DNA from: Dimorphilus gyrociliatus
Lineage: Eukaryota; Annelida; Polychaeta; Dinophilidae
Assembly (NCBI GenBank): GCA_904063045.1
Contig: CAJFCJ010000044.1
Location: 124,001 to 188,000 of the forward strand
Length of the DNA stretch: 64,000 bases
Direction of reading: 5' to 3'
The notes below the pieces were generated by a model. The model was given only the letters and a program-made list of their open reading frames with translations, searched no databases and had not been told where the DNA came from. Numbering within the stretch: the first letter of the stretch is position 1; every line of letters begins with the position of its first letter. Positions 11,740 through 23,430 of the stretch are shown piece after piece. Position numbers and translations under genes: made by a program.

Positions 11740-13647
11740 AAATAAACTCTTGTTATTGTTGTCAACATGTTTGGTTATGTAACATCTTATATTTTGCTTA
11801 TAAAAGGGGTTGTTTCTGATAGTTCGGTCCCATCTACCCTAGAGGCAACATCTACTCTAATGCTTCTATCATATAGTATGTATCATTTATATAATATCTA
11901 TTAACTATAGTTCTTTATTATATCACACACATAGAGTACAATGATGAGATGAAGGCCAAATGGCGAACATGTGGCACTGCAGCACAGGCCTGCTTCAGTA
12001 GCATCTGGTATTGCCTAAGATGTAACAAATTTGACATGCATCTTTTCTATGTTCTTTGTTCCTTTATTAAATGCATAGTGGCTCCATCTAATATCGACAA
12101 ACAATCTATTTCCTACGAAATAGAGTTCTTTCTAAAGTTCTAGAATATTATTCTATGAAATAAAAGCCTTTATAAAGTTGTACCATTATAATTGCCACAA
12201 AATAGAAGTTATTCTTAAGTTCATTTATATCTAAAGTCTAAATATCGATATGTCATTATGTCTAAGTGTACAGAAGCCATGGTTTGTACTTGCAGCTTGT
12301 GTAACACTTTAACAAAATTTAAACCTATGCTAATGTTAAAGTTTAGTGAAATTGTTTTTGCTTTGTACTCTCTTTTCATATAATTATAATCTGTTTTTAA
12401 GACTCTCAAACATGTACAGATACAATTTCTTGTTTAATCAATAGAGCCAAAAGAAATCTGTGACCATAATTTATGTATAAACTCTATTAAATATTAAAAA
12501 GTTAGATTTTAGAATAAAATATTTTAACCAATATTCAATCAATCATATAGTTACCAACTTTCTTCTTTCTTTCTCAATTCATTTGAATTGAACCTAAACC
12601 TAATCCTTTCTCAATTTCTGTTCTAGAATCTTATCAGCAAACTAAATACTTAATTTACAGTGTCCAAGAGTGTTTAGTTTTATACCATCAGCTATGGTGA
12701 AACATGATGACCCAGGAGGTAATTTCACCTGTACTTTTTCACCCAACAACTGCATTTTCTTTTCTGTAATGAAGGACATGACTTGAGAAGTACATCAAAA
12801 ATGGTACTTTGGCTCTTGTTCAACATGAGATATTGCAACTGTTCCAGCTGTGTTTTCCCTATCTGATGGCCTGTCATGTTTTTCACAACTAATTCTCAGG
12901 AGAGTTACCATTAATTCATACTCCTGTTTCCATGTTGGTTTCTACCATATCTTGGATTGTAACCTCTGTTCTCTTGACTACTGCATTGTTCAGTAGTCTT
13001 CTGTCCCCTATTTATTTCTTGAGATATTGGCTGACTTGAACTATTAGATGGTGGATTTCAAATGCTTCAACTTCCATATATAGAGGAGTTCTTAGGAAGA
13101 CTTAATGAAGCAGACTGCACATGTTTTGCAATGAAAGCTTCACAATCAACAGCTCCACCCAAAGTCTCTATTCTTTCCAAATATTCTTCCACTTTCAGCA
13201 AATACTCACTAATTTTCTCATCATCTTTACTTGATCTGCTAGTAGACGGTTAACTTCCAGCACTAGCCGTTTTAGAAAGATGGGAATCCTGTTGATTACC
13301 TGCTAATTAAGAGGATTCATTCGGGACTGAATGCCTGTTACCACCCGTGGCTTATATACAATTCCTTATCATGATTGTTCACAACAAACACGGTCAAGGA
13401 TTATCTAATTATGCAATAGTGGTGTAAACAATAACAGATTTCTGCAGGTAAAATCTTAACGGTCAATTGTTATAGGATATTTGTGTAAATAAACATTTAC
13501 TGTTGTTGTCAACATGCCTGGTTATGTAACATTTCATCTTTTGCCTATAAAAGGAGTTGATTTTGGTACTATCAATCCTAGAGGCAGCATCTACACTAAT
13601 ACTTCTATAATTTATATCATATCTATTAACTATAACTCATAAGTGTA
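11740..13647 (-). mobile_element. Decayed LTR retroelement (LTR-A family), gag/protease remnant between LTRs
   Basis: Similar ~190-bp terminal sequences lie in direct orientation at 11740-11941 and 13488-13647. They share the motifs GTTGTCAACATG, GGTTATGTAACA and CTAGAGGCA, and more copies occur at 45049-45242 and 49368-49482. Between them the minus strand carries gag-like sequence at about 12960-13290 (DDEKISEYLLKVEEYLERIE, then a basic NRGYNPRYGRNQHGNRS). Next is a protease-like piece at about 12660-12790 (SFITEKKMQLLG, LPPGSSCFTIADG). Reading frames contain stops and pol is missing, so this is a deletion relic. On the minus strand the LTR begins TGTACACTTATG. The family (Gypsy or BEL) is not settled. 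Confidence 0.55.
11945..12035 (-). repeat. LTR-B fragment
   Basis: Matches the distal part of the LTR-B copy at 50806-51175 in the same orientation (shared GGCACTGCAG/GCCACTGCAG, ATCTGG(T/C)ATTGCC). It sits inside or against the LTR-A relic. Confidence 0.45.
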
Positions 13648-13649
13648 CA

Positions 13650-13830
13650 GTTGGGATTAAATTTTGGCTTTACCTAACCCTAACGCAGCCCTTGACCCAC
13701 TTCTAAGAGTTTCATTCTTCCTAGCCCTAAGTCTGAACCCACCTAGTTACAAATCAATTACATTCATAATTTCCCCAAGCAAAAGTCTCACTTCAAAAAT
13801 ACATCAAAATGGGCATTTTCAACAGCCCCC
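13650..13830 (-). repeat. Dispersed repeat D (TTAGGG-containing), minus copy
   Basis: Reverse complement of the sequence at 57474-57600 and 45245-45360. The shared segments are GATTTGTAATTAGGTG, AGTCCAAACT, CCCTTAGAAGTGGGT, GGGTTAGGGTTAGGG-like and CGTTTTCAACA. No coding capacity was recognised. Confidence 0.6.
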
Positions 13831-14311
13831 AGTGTTAATTATTGTTAACAAATCTATTTCCAATGTTGAAGGCAAAAGTATCTATTTAATATTGCAAATC
13901 ATTCTTCTTAGTGCAAAAATTCAGACTAAACTATCACATTGGGCTTTCACATTCAAGCTTTAGAGTTAATTATGATGAAATTGTTCCAGATTGTAATAAT
14001 AGTTCATCATTAAGAAGTAGCTATTTCCGGTTTATTTGCTCTATATTTCATCCATATGGTATTAATTATAAAACAATTAATTACAGTAAGAAAATCTTAA
14101 AAGAAATATATAAATAAAAGGTCACGTGATGTAAATTATGTTTTATTTCTTTTCTTTCTTATATTAATATGTAAAAATTGGAAAATGTGTTTACCTTTGC
14201 TAAAAGCTTTTTGTTTTTATAAATAATAAATGACATTTCTAAGCATATCATCAATGGTAGTTTTAATCTTCCATCTCTCTCTCTCAGGAAATACAAAATT
14301 TGAATTTGAAA

Positions 14312-14599
14312 ATGAATAAAACAACAAATATAACTGGCACAACTATTTTTAGTGAATTGGAAAATAAATTACTAGTTACATTGTATTTTAGTCTGTTCAC
14401 CTTGGGAATGGTACTCAGGACGCTTCTACTTTTTATTATTTTAAAAAAAAGGCATATCAATCAATCAATTGTAATATTTATTCCAACAATGACTATTGCA
14501 GATATTTGTATATTAATCTGGAATGTTGCTGAATCAAATTTATTGTTAACATTTAATCTGGAAAGTATACACACACCAAACCACCAGTATTTCTTCTGA
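14312..14599 (+). pseudogene. Truncated rhodopsin-class GPCR (TM1-TM2 only)
   Basis: After a (CT)n-CAG acceptor (about 14274-14287) an ATG at 14312 opens a frame with two Asn glycosylation sites (NKT, NIT). TM1 follows (LLVTLYFSLFTLGMVL, LLLFIILKKRH), and a TM2 with the class A signature IADICILIW. The frame ends at TGA 14597-14599, just where sequence shared with retroelement family LTR-B begins (14594 on). No TM3-TM7 follows. I infer that the element's insertion cut the receptor off. It could still be a short expressed product, but not a working 7TM receptor. Confidence 0.65.
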
Positions 14600-14705
14600 A
14601 GAATATGGATTGAGTAGAATGAGGATCTAGTTCTAGACAAACAAGTTGAAACAATGGTATTATTAAATGATTGATACAAACAATTTCTGTTAAGCTGAGA
14701 AGAGA
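14594..14705 (-). repeat. LTR-B fragment interrupting a GPCR
   Basis: AAGAATATGGATTGAGTA and TCTAGTTCTA, followed by AACAAGTTGAAACAA, parallel 50862-50930 (same orientation) and the complement of 23265-23345. It starts at the point where the GPCR frame is lost. Confidence 0.5.
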
Positions 14706-15078
14706 ATTTCAATGATTATAATAAAAAAGAGTACATTGAACATTTTTGTCAAAAAGATTTTTATTCCAATATTTAGAAAGTAATGTATTAATGCAATAAA
14801 TAGAACCATTAATGGCAATTACTTCCCACACCCTCCCCACTATCCTTGTTCAGTGGATATAGATCTTTCTGTGAAAGGAAGTATTTCAATGATAATTGCT
14901 TATCAAAAGGTAATATTGATGTGAAAGTATGTAAAAGAAAAAAAAGGGTTTGTTAAAAATTTTTTAAAATGAAAGATGATTGAACTTTTTAAATGAAAAG
15001 TTAAAATAAATTTAAAAAGTATAAAATAAAAATTTTATAAAAAACTCATTACTTTTTCTATAGAAGACTGTCCCATTT

Positions 15079-15950
15079 TCAGGAGTATATGTTAAAACAC
15101 TGTTGTTGGCATTGGATAAAATTAAATCCTCTGTAAATGATTGAAAATGTAAACAGAAAATATGATAAAAACTTTCCAATTGTAAAAACTAACAAACAGT
15201 TTGATAGAATATTACAAACTATCCTACATGTCTCCATTTGTACTGGTGTTCCAAACTTAGATTGAAAGTATACGAGATTGTCAATCAAATTTGATTGAAG
15301 AGTGTCATACTCAGAATACAAATGCTCTGTTAAAAAACTTGGTTTAGTATCCAACTATTTTAAAATAGTTTTTAGTTACCTTCAACTGTTTCATTGGCTG
15401 AAATTTAAATAATTAATTCATAGTTAGATGGTTTCAAAAGAATTTGATAAATAATAAAAAAAACTAACTACATAGTGTATTTTTTTTATAATAAACAGCA
15501 TTTACACCATTGGCAAGATTTGATATGTTACTTATTTGCTCATTTTTATGCTGCATTTATCTAATGCCTTAAAATCATTGAATGATCTAAAAAAACAAAA
15601 CAAAATATCAGAAAATATAATGATTTAATAAAATTTGTTAAAGTCTACTTACTTGCAAGTATGTAAATTACTACATAAAATTTTACAACCATTTACACCA
15701 CTGTCATAATAGTGAACTGTCATCATTGGAATATATACCATCTTTTTTTCCTCATAGCTTGAATAAGAGCAATCTTTAAAAAAAAACACTTTTCACTTGA
15801 GCACAATAATTGTAGAAATTTTACAAAACGTTAAAATTTAAATACTTTTTCCTTCAATTAGATTTGTAGAAGATATAGTAAGCATATAGAATAGTATCCC
15901 TTCAGGTAACATTCTTATAGATTTATGAGTTGCATTGGTGCTAATGAAAA
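15079..15950 (-). CDS. PAN/apple-domain gene, partial exons
   Basis: Minus-strand segments: 15640-15775 encodes DCSYSSYEEKKM, then CKILCSNLHTC before a donor. About 15535-15590 continues SFNDFKALDKCSIK, and 15470-15530 supplies an AVYYKK-like ending. A second module is partly visible at 15205-15354 (TLQSNLIDNLVYF, CRIVCNILSNC). These are the cysteine patterns of PAN/apple modules, as in the genes at 1.8 and 54.3 kb. A frame break or short intron follows CSIK, so intactness is uncertain. No signal peptide exon was fixed. Confidence 0.5.
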
Positions 15951-16280
15951 TATTCAATCATTTTAATTTTTTTCTTTATCCCATTGATTTTTTACAACCT
16001 ATCTATTGAGAAAAAAAGTACAATGGATAATTAATTACTGTCATGATAGACTATACAACAGGGTTGAAAGAGATAGAAAGAGTGTGTGTATGTGTGTGTT
16101 TACACTAAAAATAAAAAGACATATAAAATACCAATAAAGAAACTAAGAATTGGTGTTAGAACACTAAATAGGACAAATGACTTTATCCACTCTCTACCCT
16201 TTTCATTTCTCACATGAATGTAGAAGCATATTGGAGTGGAACTCTCTTTATTCTAGAATTTATAATAATAGAAATTCTGC

Positions 16281-17930
16281 TTAAGTTGTAATTTGACCTA
16301 GTCTGTCATAAATTGATGGAAGAACTGACAGGAATATGGAAATTAGTATTGAAAGGCCTATAAACTTTTTAGAATGAATGGTATATATTGATTTTTTCCT
16401 GGGGTTAACAACTGCCTGACACCTTTCCAAAGCAATTAATAGTGTACTCGATATGGACAATGTCAATGAAATAGTCATCAATATTCCTAAACTCTGGCAA
16501 AGACTATTATTCCTCCGTAATTCATCATTTTCCAACTACAACAATCCAAAGTATGAATCCACTGCTGCTATCATTGAAATATAGCAAGATGTTAAAAAAT
16601 CACTAAATGTTAATTGTAAATGATAAGATTTTATATTCTTATATAGATATTGGTACATAATGATAGGACATTTCCAACTAGGCCTGCAAGACCAAATAGC
16701 CAAAATACAGATCTTATTAGATGTGAGCTAAGCATTCGTTCACAATCAAAAAATAAAAGAGAGTCCAGTAAGCAATAGATATTTTTGCCAAAGTTTTTCC
16801 AAACCAGACAACAAAATTGTTTATACCACCGTGGCAACATCTGTTTTGTTCAGAGAATTATACTTTGCGCGAACTAAAGCCTGTCTAGAATTCAAAGCAT
16901 CTAATTCTACTAAATAAGGTCTTTTTTAGGTTTGGGTTATTAATTCCATCAAAAAGTGGTTTTTTCTAATATTTCACTATTCTAATTCCTTTAAAATAAG
17001 ATCTATCTAAAGTCTTTATATTATAATTCTTTATATTATAATTCCAAAGTGCACAACCACAATCACCTTTATCAGCGCCATAATAGCAGTCACATGATCC
17101 ATAACAAATTTGTTGAATTGAAATACAATAATTATAGGTGTGGCATAGGTATTGTCCATAAGGGCAAGAGGATCTGATACAAGTTGCATTGATTAAATAT
17201 AAATTAGTTATTGGTAATCCTAAGGAGTTTTTAATAAAATAGCTTGAATCTTCACCTGGTTGAAATAAATCTCAAACATCTTTTTCATCAGAGTTACAAT
17301 CTCTTTTGCCATCATTTACTCAAGACAATGGTATGCAATGTTCTCCATAATTCATTTGAAAATTTTTATTACAACCTGAGTAAAAGTAGAGTTAATACTT
17401 CATTATAATTCATCAATAATAATTGTATTTCATACCTGTTTTATATTGTTTCAAAAGAGAATTGTTTTTAAAGCAAATCTCATCAGATCCATCAAAAACA
17501 ATTCTTTTCATTATTGCATATTTGACTTTTTGGGATACACTGATCATTTAGGCATTTTCTGTTTATTTTTTAAATTGAATCTATTTATAACAGGGAAATG
17601 GGAAACTGACTGGAATTCTCCAAAACATTTTCCATAACCTATGTTGTTTGCAATATTTAAAATGAAATCTATGTCTTTAAATAGACTGTGGATTGGAAGA
17701 AATAGGTCGAATTGTTTTTCTCCCCAATCTTTGTAATTTAAAAACAAACCACAAAGACTTTCATCAGATCCATCAGAGCAATCTTTCTCATAATTGCAAA
17801 CTCTTAAATAATCTACCTTTTCATCAACTGTTAAACAATGAAAATATAACTTCTGAAATGATTGACAATATTTTTCATCTTCATTTGTAAAACAGTCATT
17901 ATGTCTATCACAGGCATATAGTAAATTTAT
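16281..17930 (-). pseudogene. GRL101-like LDLa-GPCR pseudogene
   Basis: Upstream (17045-17930, minus) are LDL-receptor class A modules, for example CNYEKDCSDGSDESLC near 17760-17830, FDGSDEICF near 17480 and a cysteine-rich module near 17050-17200. The transmembrane part follows. 16631-16840 has CERMLSSHLIRSVFW, a hinge-TM1 signature of relaxin/GRL101-type receptors, then LAGLVGNVLSL. 16281-16535 has CQSLGILMTISLTLS (TM3), LERCQAVVNP (the ERY-like motif) and a TM4 (FIGLSILISIFLSVLP). The frame then stops at 16281 with no TM5-TM7. In-frame TGAs at 17320-17322 and 17272-17274 break an LDLa module (CIPLS-stop-VNDGKRDCNSDE-). A closely related intact receptor lies at 41425-45003. Confidence 0.75.
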
Positions 17931-18229
17931 ATATATATATTGCTATTATAACAATAAAATATACTGAATGGTTTGTCACTTTCCTCCTTGTTAATCAGTT
18001 CAAAATCTTTTTGCCTCTTAAAAGCTGTAATAGAACAATTCATAATTATATTATTGAATTATCCTGAAAGTTTAAATTTTACTGAGAAATTGTTGGCAGA
18101 AAATTGGTGCTTTAGACGTTACATAACAACTCAACTGCTTTTGTATAATGTTGTTTATGTATTCATCTCTACACATTTAATGGAATATATAAAATGTTAC
18201 TACCATCTAATTTTAATAATAGTTAGGGC

Positions 18230-18860
18230 AATGTGTCTTTGAGAAACTTGAAATTCATGACTCCATTTTGCCCTAATTGCTGTTGGATCAATACAAAAAC
18301 TATTAAGATTACAAAGATCTGAATACTTACATCAAGGCATTATCAAAATCAGGAGTGTTAAAGGCAGAGCGCTGGAAATCTGTCATCTCTATTGGACTCT
18401 AGAAATTAATGAACAGTTTATGAATTAAAAGATAATATAGAAAGAAAGAAGAGACATTACAGGATAATTCATTGAAAAGCAATGTGGCTCTAAGGTACCA
18501 ACAGAAGATTTATGAGTAATGTCAATTGGATTTATCATATTTGGAAAAATATGACGGGGCTGCAAAGTAAAATAGATTTTAATATTGACTTTATTCGGCC
18601 TATTTTCCTCGCAGATGTATTTAATTAAAATGGTAAATCTATAGTTGTTCCACTAGGTGCTTCATGTTATTCCTCTTTTGAAGTAATTAGGTTCTAGATA
18701 CACTGATTAAAAAGATAACAATCTGAAAGATCATCCCCTTCCTATTATTCTAAAAAATAGTGCTTACTATATCCAATAGATGTGATATCTTCAACTACAG
18801 AGATGGGATTAAGCTCACCAAGCCAGTTATTTTTCTCAATTGGTGGTCTTTCTACTAAGG
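18230..18860 (-). CDS. Unrecognised protein, probable exons
   Basis: Minus-strand open segments bounded by plausible splice sites: about 18780-18860 (RPPIEKNNWLGELNP, VVEDITSIGY), 18460-18560 (QPRHIFPNMINPIDI, GTLEPHCFSMNYPV), 18340-18405 (SPIEMTDFQRSAFNTPD) and about 18230-18320 (CIDPTAIRAKWSHEF, ending at TAG). Composition is protein-like and low in AT-codon bias artefacts, which supports coding. I do not recognise the family. It could be the cytoplasmic or linker part of a larger surface protein. Confidence 0.4.
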
Positions 18861-19100
18861 AAGCGATTAATATAGTTAGAATGAAATTTTTATTCAATAT
18901 TGATTGAGTTTCAGAATAAAAGAAATATTGAAAGCTTGTCTAACTGTAATATTTAATTTGAAATCTTCCCTCAAAATTGGTATATGTATGTTTATTGCCA
19001 AAATATAATATTCTATTTAGACTATTAAAAAATCTGAATGCTTTAATATTTTTGTTATTTTGCACAATTTATATCCATTTTTAACAATATGTTTATTTAC

Positions 19101-19233
19101 AAGCCACTTTTTTAGTTTCCTGACAAACTGGTTTCAAAATGGTAATATAGTTCAAACCACTTGAAAATTGTATTTTACATGCAATAAGTCTATGTCTGCT
19201 ATCCAATTCACAATCATGTAACACCGGAATCCC
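19101..19233 (-). CDS. Cysteine-containing terminal exon, possibly SRCR-like
   Basis: The minus strand reads GIPVLHDCELDSRHRLIACK, then LKPVCQETKKVACK and a stop at about 19101, after an acceptor-like ATTGAAATAG. The C...RHRLIAC spacing could be the end of an SRCR module, and an SRCR-like exon lies at 20055 on the same strand. Identification is tentative. Confidence 0.3.
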
Positions 19234-20054
19234 TTCCTATTTCAATTATACATATTTTGTTATTATCTTTGGGTGTTTGTTTGATTTCTTTTGCACTAAC
19301 CTTTGCTTTTAAATTGTCTGTATTACAGTTTGTAGCTCTTAGAAACATGGCCATAGAAGAACAAATTGCTTTGCAGTATAGAAGAGGCGAAATGCTTTGG
19401 AGAAAGAGAATATTGGTGGTATTGGTCCAAAAGTTCTGGATCTTATATAATAGGGAATGTGTACTTGTATAAATGACAATTTATATTTTCTATCTCTCTT
19501 CCTTTGTTGTATTCCACAATCTTAAAATCTGTAAATTTTAAACAAAGAATATTAACAATAAAGCTATTTTATTGAAAATGAACATAAAGCCATCAAGTTC
19601 ATTTAATGAGTAGTAAACTCTTTTGAAATCTTTTGAAATTTTATCAATAAATATTGAATAATTAATATTTTTATTTAAATTTAAATATATTTTTTGATCA
19701 TTTGAAAGTAAATTAGTGGAAGATATTGTTGTTTGAATAATAAATCTAGTTTTCCTACAAAATTCTCTTCTGCTGATCTGATGAGAGAATACTGTAGAGT
19801 ATGTTGAATTTTGAAAAAAGATTCATTGATAACTTGATTCATTTATTTGGTGACTAAACAATTCTGGAATATTTATTTTTTTAATTATTTAGGTCAATCA
19901 TTTAAAATAATAAAATGATAACAAACTATTCCTATGGCATTGTAAATGTATTGCAACTGCATTATGATTATTAGAAATTTGTCTTTTAAGGTAAAAACAA
20001 TGATTTTTTTTTAATTTTAACAATAATAGCAACTATAAATATATTATTTAAATT

Positions 20055-20290
20055 TTACAAGCAACAAAATCTAGAATCCTTATATCTTAACTTAGCAACA
20101 GTAACCATTTTATTAATAATTTTGAATGGATATGATTTTGAATGCAGTGATTTGTAACCAAGTAATTTACATATATAATTCAATTTGTCAATGTCAAAAT
20201 TATTTTCATACTGAAAAAAGAAGTTTGTCCCATTTTCAGATTGTTTAAATTTTAGAATTCCTTCAACTAATAATTCAGTTTGGCTTAGAT
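20055..20290 (-). CDS. SRCR-like domain exon (partial)
   Basis: The minus strand encodes TELLVEGILKFKQ, then DIDKLNYICKLLGYKSLHSK and ends CCL-stop at 20055. The pattern eGxl-x-wx...yiCkLLGY is the core of scavenger receptor cysteine-rich domains. The remaining cysteines are not in this segment. It is either one exon or a fragment, and it abuts a plus-strand gene at 20298. Confidence 0.4.
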
Positions 20291-20297
20291 TTTCCAA

Positions 20298-21218
20298 TTG
20301 AAATTCTATTCTTTTATAATGCTACTGACAGACAGTATGATACAAAGTGGAGAGAGGTTTTTATAGATAAGCTAGTTTTCGAATTATATTCATATTTCAA
20401 TAATTTTTAAACTCTGCCTACTCAATTTCAGGTATACATTAATCCAGCTTTAAGAATTGACGGGCAAATTGCACTTGGTAACCCTGACCACAAATTAAAC
20501 AATGAAAAGAACCAAATTGAATTTTCTAACTTTGAACTGCTTTGGAAAATTCCAAATTTCTTTTATTCCTTTACAAAAGAATTGGAAACATTTAAAATTT
20601 TATTTGTTGTCATTGATACAGAATTGATTCTTGATAAATCAAATAAAGAGGAGCAGTTGAAATTTTTAAACACAACTCTATTCAATAGCAAAGCCCATTG
20701 GAAATTTGTAGCAACTCATAACTCAATTTTCTCAACATTCGTTCATGGTAATAATATTGAATTAATTAATGATATAAGACCAATACTGATTAATAACAAT
20801 GCTGATTTCTACATTTTTGGCCATGATCACGTGTTACAGTATCTTAGTATTATTATCCTATTTTATAGGAAGTGGGTTAGCAGATGGAGATCCTCATTTT
20901 CAACAATATATTTTTGACAAGTCAAGCTTAATGTCAAGGTCAATCTGTTATGATGTTACAGGCTCTCTATATAATTTTTTACATAATGCTGGTTTCTTTC
21001 ATAGGGATATTCAAATTTATGGACAATTGAAAGATTATTATTACTTTCATGAAATTTTCATGAAATCACCTTTTGGCAATATTACAATTTCAGTAGATTC
21101 TATTATTTTAGATAATAGCAAGATATTTAATTGGAGCAATAATTCAGTAAAAATCAATTTAAAATCAAAATTCTTTGAGTATGATTTATTTGAGAATGAA
21201 ATGTTTATTAAACAATGA
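20298..21218 (+). pseudogene. Acid-phosphatase-like metallophosphatase joined to an ITIH-C-like domain
   Basis: The first part resembles tartrate-resistant (purple) acid phosphatase: a DTKWREVF region, IDGQIALGNPDHKLNNEKNQ, FKILFVVIDTEL, EEQLKFLN, WKFVATHNSIFST and FGHDHVLQYL. In active enzymes the metal ligands are GNHDH and GHYP. Here they read GNPDH and THNS; only GHDH is kept, so catalysis is unlikely. The N-terminal GDWGG and GDN blocks were not found. The frame then shifts into GLADGDPHFQQYIFDK, ICYDVTGS, DIQIYGQLKDYYYF and ISVDSIIL, which match the C-terminal domain of inter-alpha-trypsin inhibitor heavy chains (GDPHF...ICFDI...VNGQL). The shift equals 22 nt flanked by GT/AG (20844-20868 region). 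Two fragments merged by chance is the alternative. Confidence 0.6.
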
Positions 21219-21219
21219 A

Positions 21220-21530
21220 AGAATCATTTCAATTGTTTTATATAAAAAAATCAACACATTCATTAAAGGAAAAATATTTAGATATTAATATTAAACTTTT
21301 GCCAAACGATCATAAAGAAATGAACTGATTGTTTGGGGATATTGGAAAAAAACAATACACATTCTACCCTGAAGTTCAATTACTGATTAATGATAATAAT
21401 TCTAAATTTATTGCAGTTCGTATTGGATAAAAACTGAGTTTTAACTAACCATTAAAAATATTCAATTATCTGCAAAAATCGAATCAATAACTCTTCAAAA
21501 AACCTTACTTGACAATACTTTTAACAGATA
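21220..21530. other. Spacer, nothing recognised
   Basis: AT-rich spacer between the ITIH-C-like stop and the minus-strand mini-GPCR. No coding signal was recognised. Confidence 0.5.
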
Positions 21531-22019
21531 TCATAATACAAACCAACAATTAATTGCATTACGAGACGATTGCTCAATAGAGTGCTTTCTAAATTTTAGG
21601 CCCAAATTTTTTGAGGTATCACTTAAGTTATTATTGGAAAAACAACAAATTTCTTTCAGAACATATCGCTTTAGAGAGACATTGTCGAAATAGTTGTCCT
21701 TCCAGATGCAATTGCTTAGATTGTTTTTTCGCACGACAATTGTTTGCTGTCGAAATGCTTGTCCACACAAACAATATATATAGAAATTGATCACGTGATT
21801 AGTAAAATTGAGTATGAATGTTCCTTCATAAATGGTTTTTGCAGTTGAATTAGAATAGTATTTTTTTCCTCTTATAATGATCAAGATAGATAATATATTG
21901 AAAGGAATTCCAATTATTTGACTATAAGGTAGAACAAAGTACGAAAATAATCTACTAGCAACAAATTCATTTTCACTTTCCAAATCTATTGTTGAATTAT
22001 TTGTAAAATTTGAAGACAT
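21531..22019 (-). pseudogene. GPCR with only TM1 and TM7 (internal deletion)
   Basis: A single 162-codon frame starts MSSNFTNNSTID, with N-glycosylation sites typical of receptor N-termini. TM1 follows (VLPYSQIIGIPFNILSILII). After about 20 residues the frame continues directly with a TM7-like segment, FILNFTNHVINFYIYCLCG, and the amphipathic helix 8 start QAFRQQ. The usual N-S-x-x-NPFIY region corresponds to NHVINFYIY. TM2-TM6 are absent, yet the frame is open throughout. The simplest explanation is an in-frame genomic deletion of about 600 nt or a rearranged duplicate. The last 70 residues look out-of-family. Confidence 0.6.
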
Positions 22020-23060
22020 ATTATTATCTTTTTCTTTCTTTCTTTCAATCCTTTAAATTGGCAGAGACTGTCATGCCAAATTGATTTTTTTGTTTTTAAT
22101 TTTGCTTTTTTATTTTGTAATTTTTCAAAATTTTTCTAGTACAAAGTCTAAAAATATTACAAAATCAATATAAATTGTATTATTTTTTTTTCACCTTATT
22201 AATTAACTGTAATTACCTGACTAATTAACTTGGCTACAATATGATTATTGTTTAAGTCTATTTTGAAAAACTTCTATAACAGAGTTTGCTAGTTCAAAGG
22301 TCCATTGGTGTAAAATGTCCAGATATATTTCAAAAGAGACAGAGACAGAGATAAAGTTTTCAACACTTTCTACTCTCTTTGGATATATATACAGGTATTT
22401 AAATCTCCATTTACTGGAATATTCTGCAATAGTTTTATTCTATTTCTCTTATGGAAGATATGAAAGTGTTAGAGATATAGTTGTACTATTTATACCTTCA
22501 ATATTAACAATTGAACACCATCACTTTGGATCAAGTAGTTATCTTTTTATATACCTTGGTCTATTTCTACCAGTTTTCTAAAATGCATTTATTGTATTCA
22601 ACCAGTATTACAAAACAGAATGATTGAATATATTTTTATACAAAGAATGAGAATTTGCATCTTATTATCTAATGTGTGACAGTTTGAAATAAGGTCATGT
22701 GACCAACACATCATATTATACAGTATTTATATAATATACTTTGGAGTTTACCTCTGATATTCTGCCTAGTTCAGATTTATCTTTAATAACATGATGTTAC
22801 AAGGGCAAATTGAGCTATAACTGGGCCACAGCTTAGGAGGACCATTAGAATTATAACATAGCAAAGGTGTCTTAACAATATTAATGTAGATACAAACTGC
22901 ATTGGAGGTAGATTAATCAGAGATTTAATGATTAATTTTGATATAAACTGTATTTTAAGGAAATATATTTAAAAATGTTTTGTCTGTTAGAAATTGGTGC
23001 ATTTATTATTTAATAACATTTAAAATTTTCCATTGCTTTCTCTCTCTCTCTCTCGCTATC
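22020..23060. other. Non-coding stretch with CT microsatellite
   Basis: AT-rich. A (CT)n tract at about 23038-23066 directly precedes LTR-B similarity. Short open frames here show no family signature. Confidence 0.45.
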
Positions 23061-23064
23061 TCTC

Positions 23065-23430
23065 TGTGCTGCAGTGGCACATGTTGGTCATGTGATGTTG
23101 ATCTCATCATTGTATTCTATATGTGTCATAAAATAGTCTTTCATATTTTTATTACTTGTGGATTATAAGACTGCTACATTTTGCCCTCCTAATCCTTTCA
23201 CCAATTCAACCCAAGCTTTGGGAAATGTATAAAAGGAAATACATTTCCCCAGCTTAGTTCAGTTCTTTCACCGTTAGCTGGTTGTTTAAACTTAGTTGTT
23301 TAGAACCAGAAACTCATTTACTCAATACATAACCTTTGGATGAAATACTGCTGTTTTGTTGTTTAATTTCTATTAAAATACATTTGTTAATACTGATTGT
23401 GGATGAACTTAAAAGGTTCTATTTGTTGGA
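23065..23430 (+). repeat. LTR-B copy (solo LTR-like)
   Basis: Begins TGTGCTGCAGTGGCACATG, contains a TATA box in GTATAAAAGGAAATACA and a CTTTGGATGAAATACTG segment shared with 45846-46035. It is the reverse complement of 50806-51175. TATA plus a later AAATA-rich segment is LTR-like. No internal coding region is attached. Confidence 0.55.

Noticed and set aside
11740-13647. Reading the TATAAAAG in the 11.8 and 13.5 kb repeats as a plus-strand LTR promoter
   Set aside because: The gag- and protease-like segments between the repeats are on the minus strand, so the element most likely runs in the minus direction. The plus-strand TATA may be incidental or antisense.
13664-13963. Plus-strand open frame of about 99 codons
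   Set aside because: It lies in dispersed repeat D. Other copies of the repeat do not preserve the frame.
22315-22581. Plus-strand open frame of 88 codons with hydrophobic stretches
   Set aside because: No recognised motif, no splice context, and composition typical of AT-rich random sequence.
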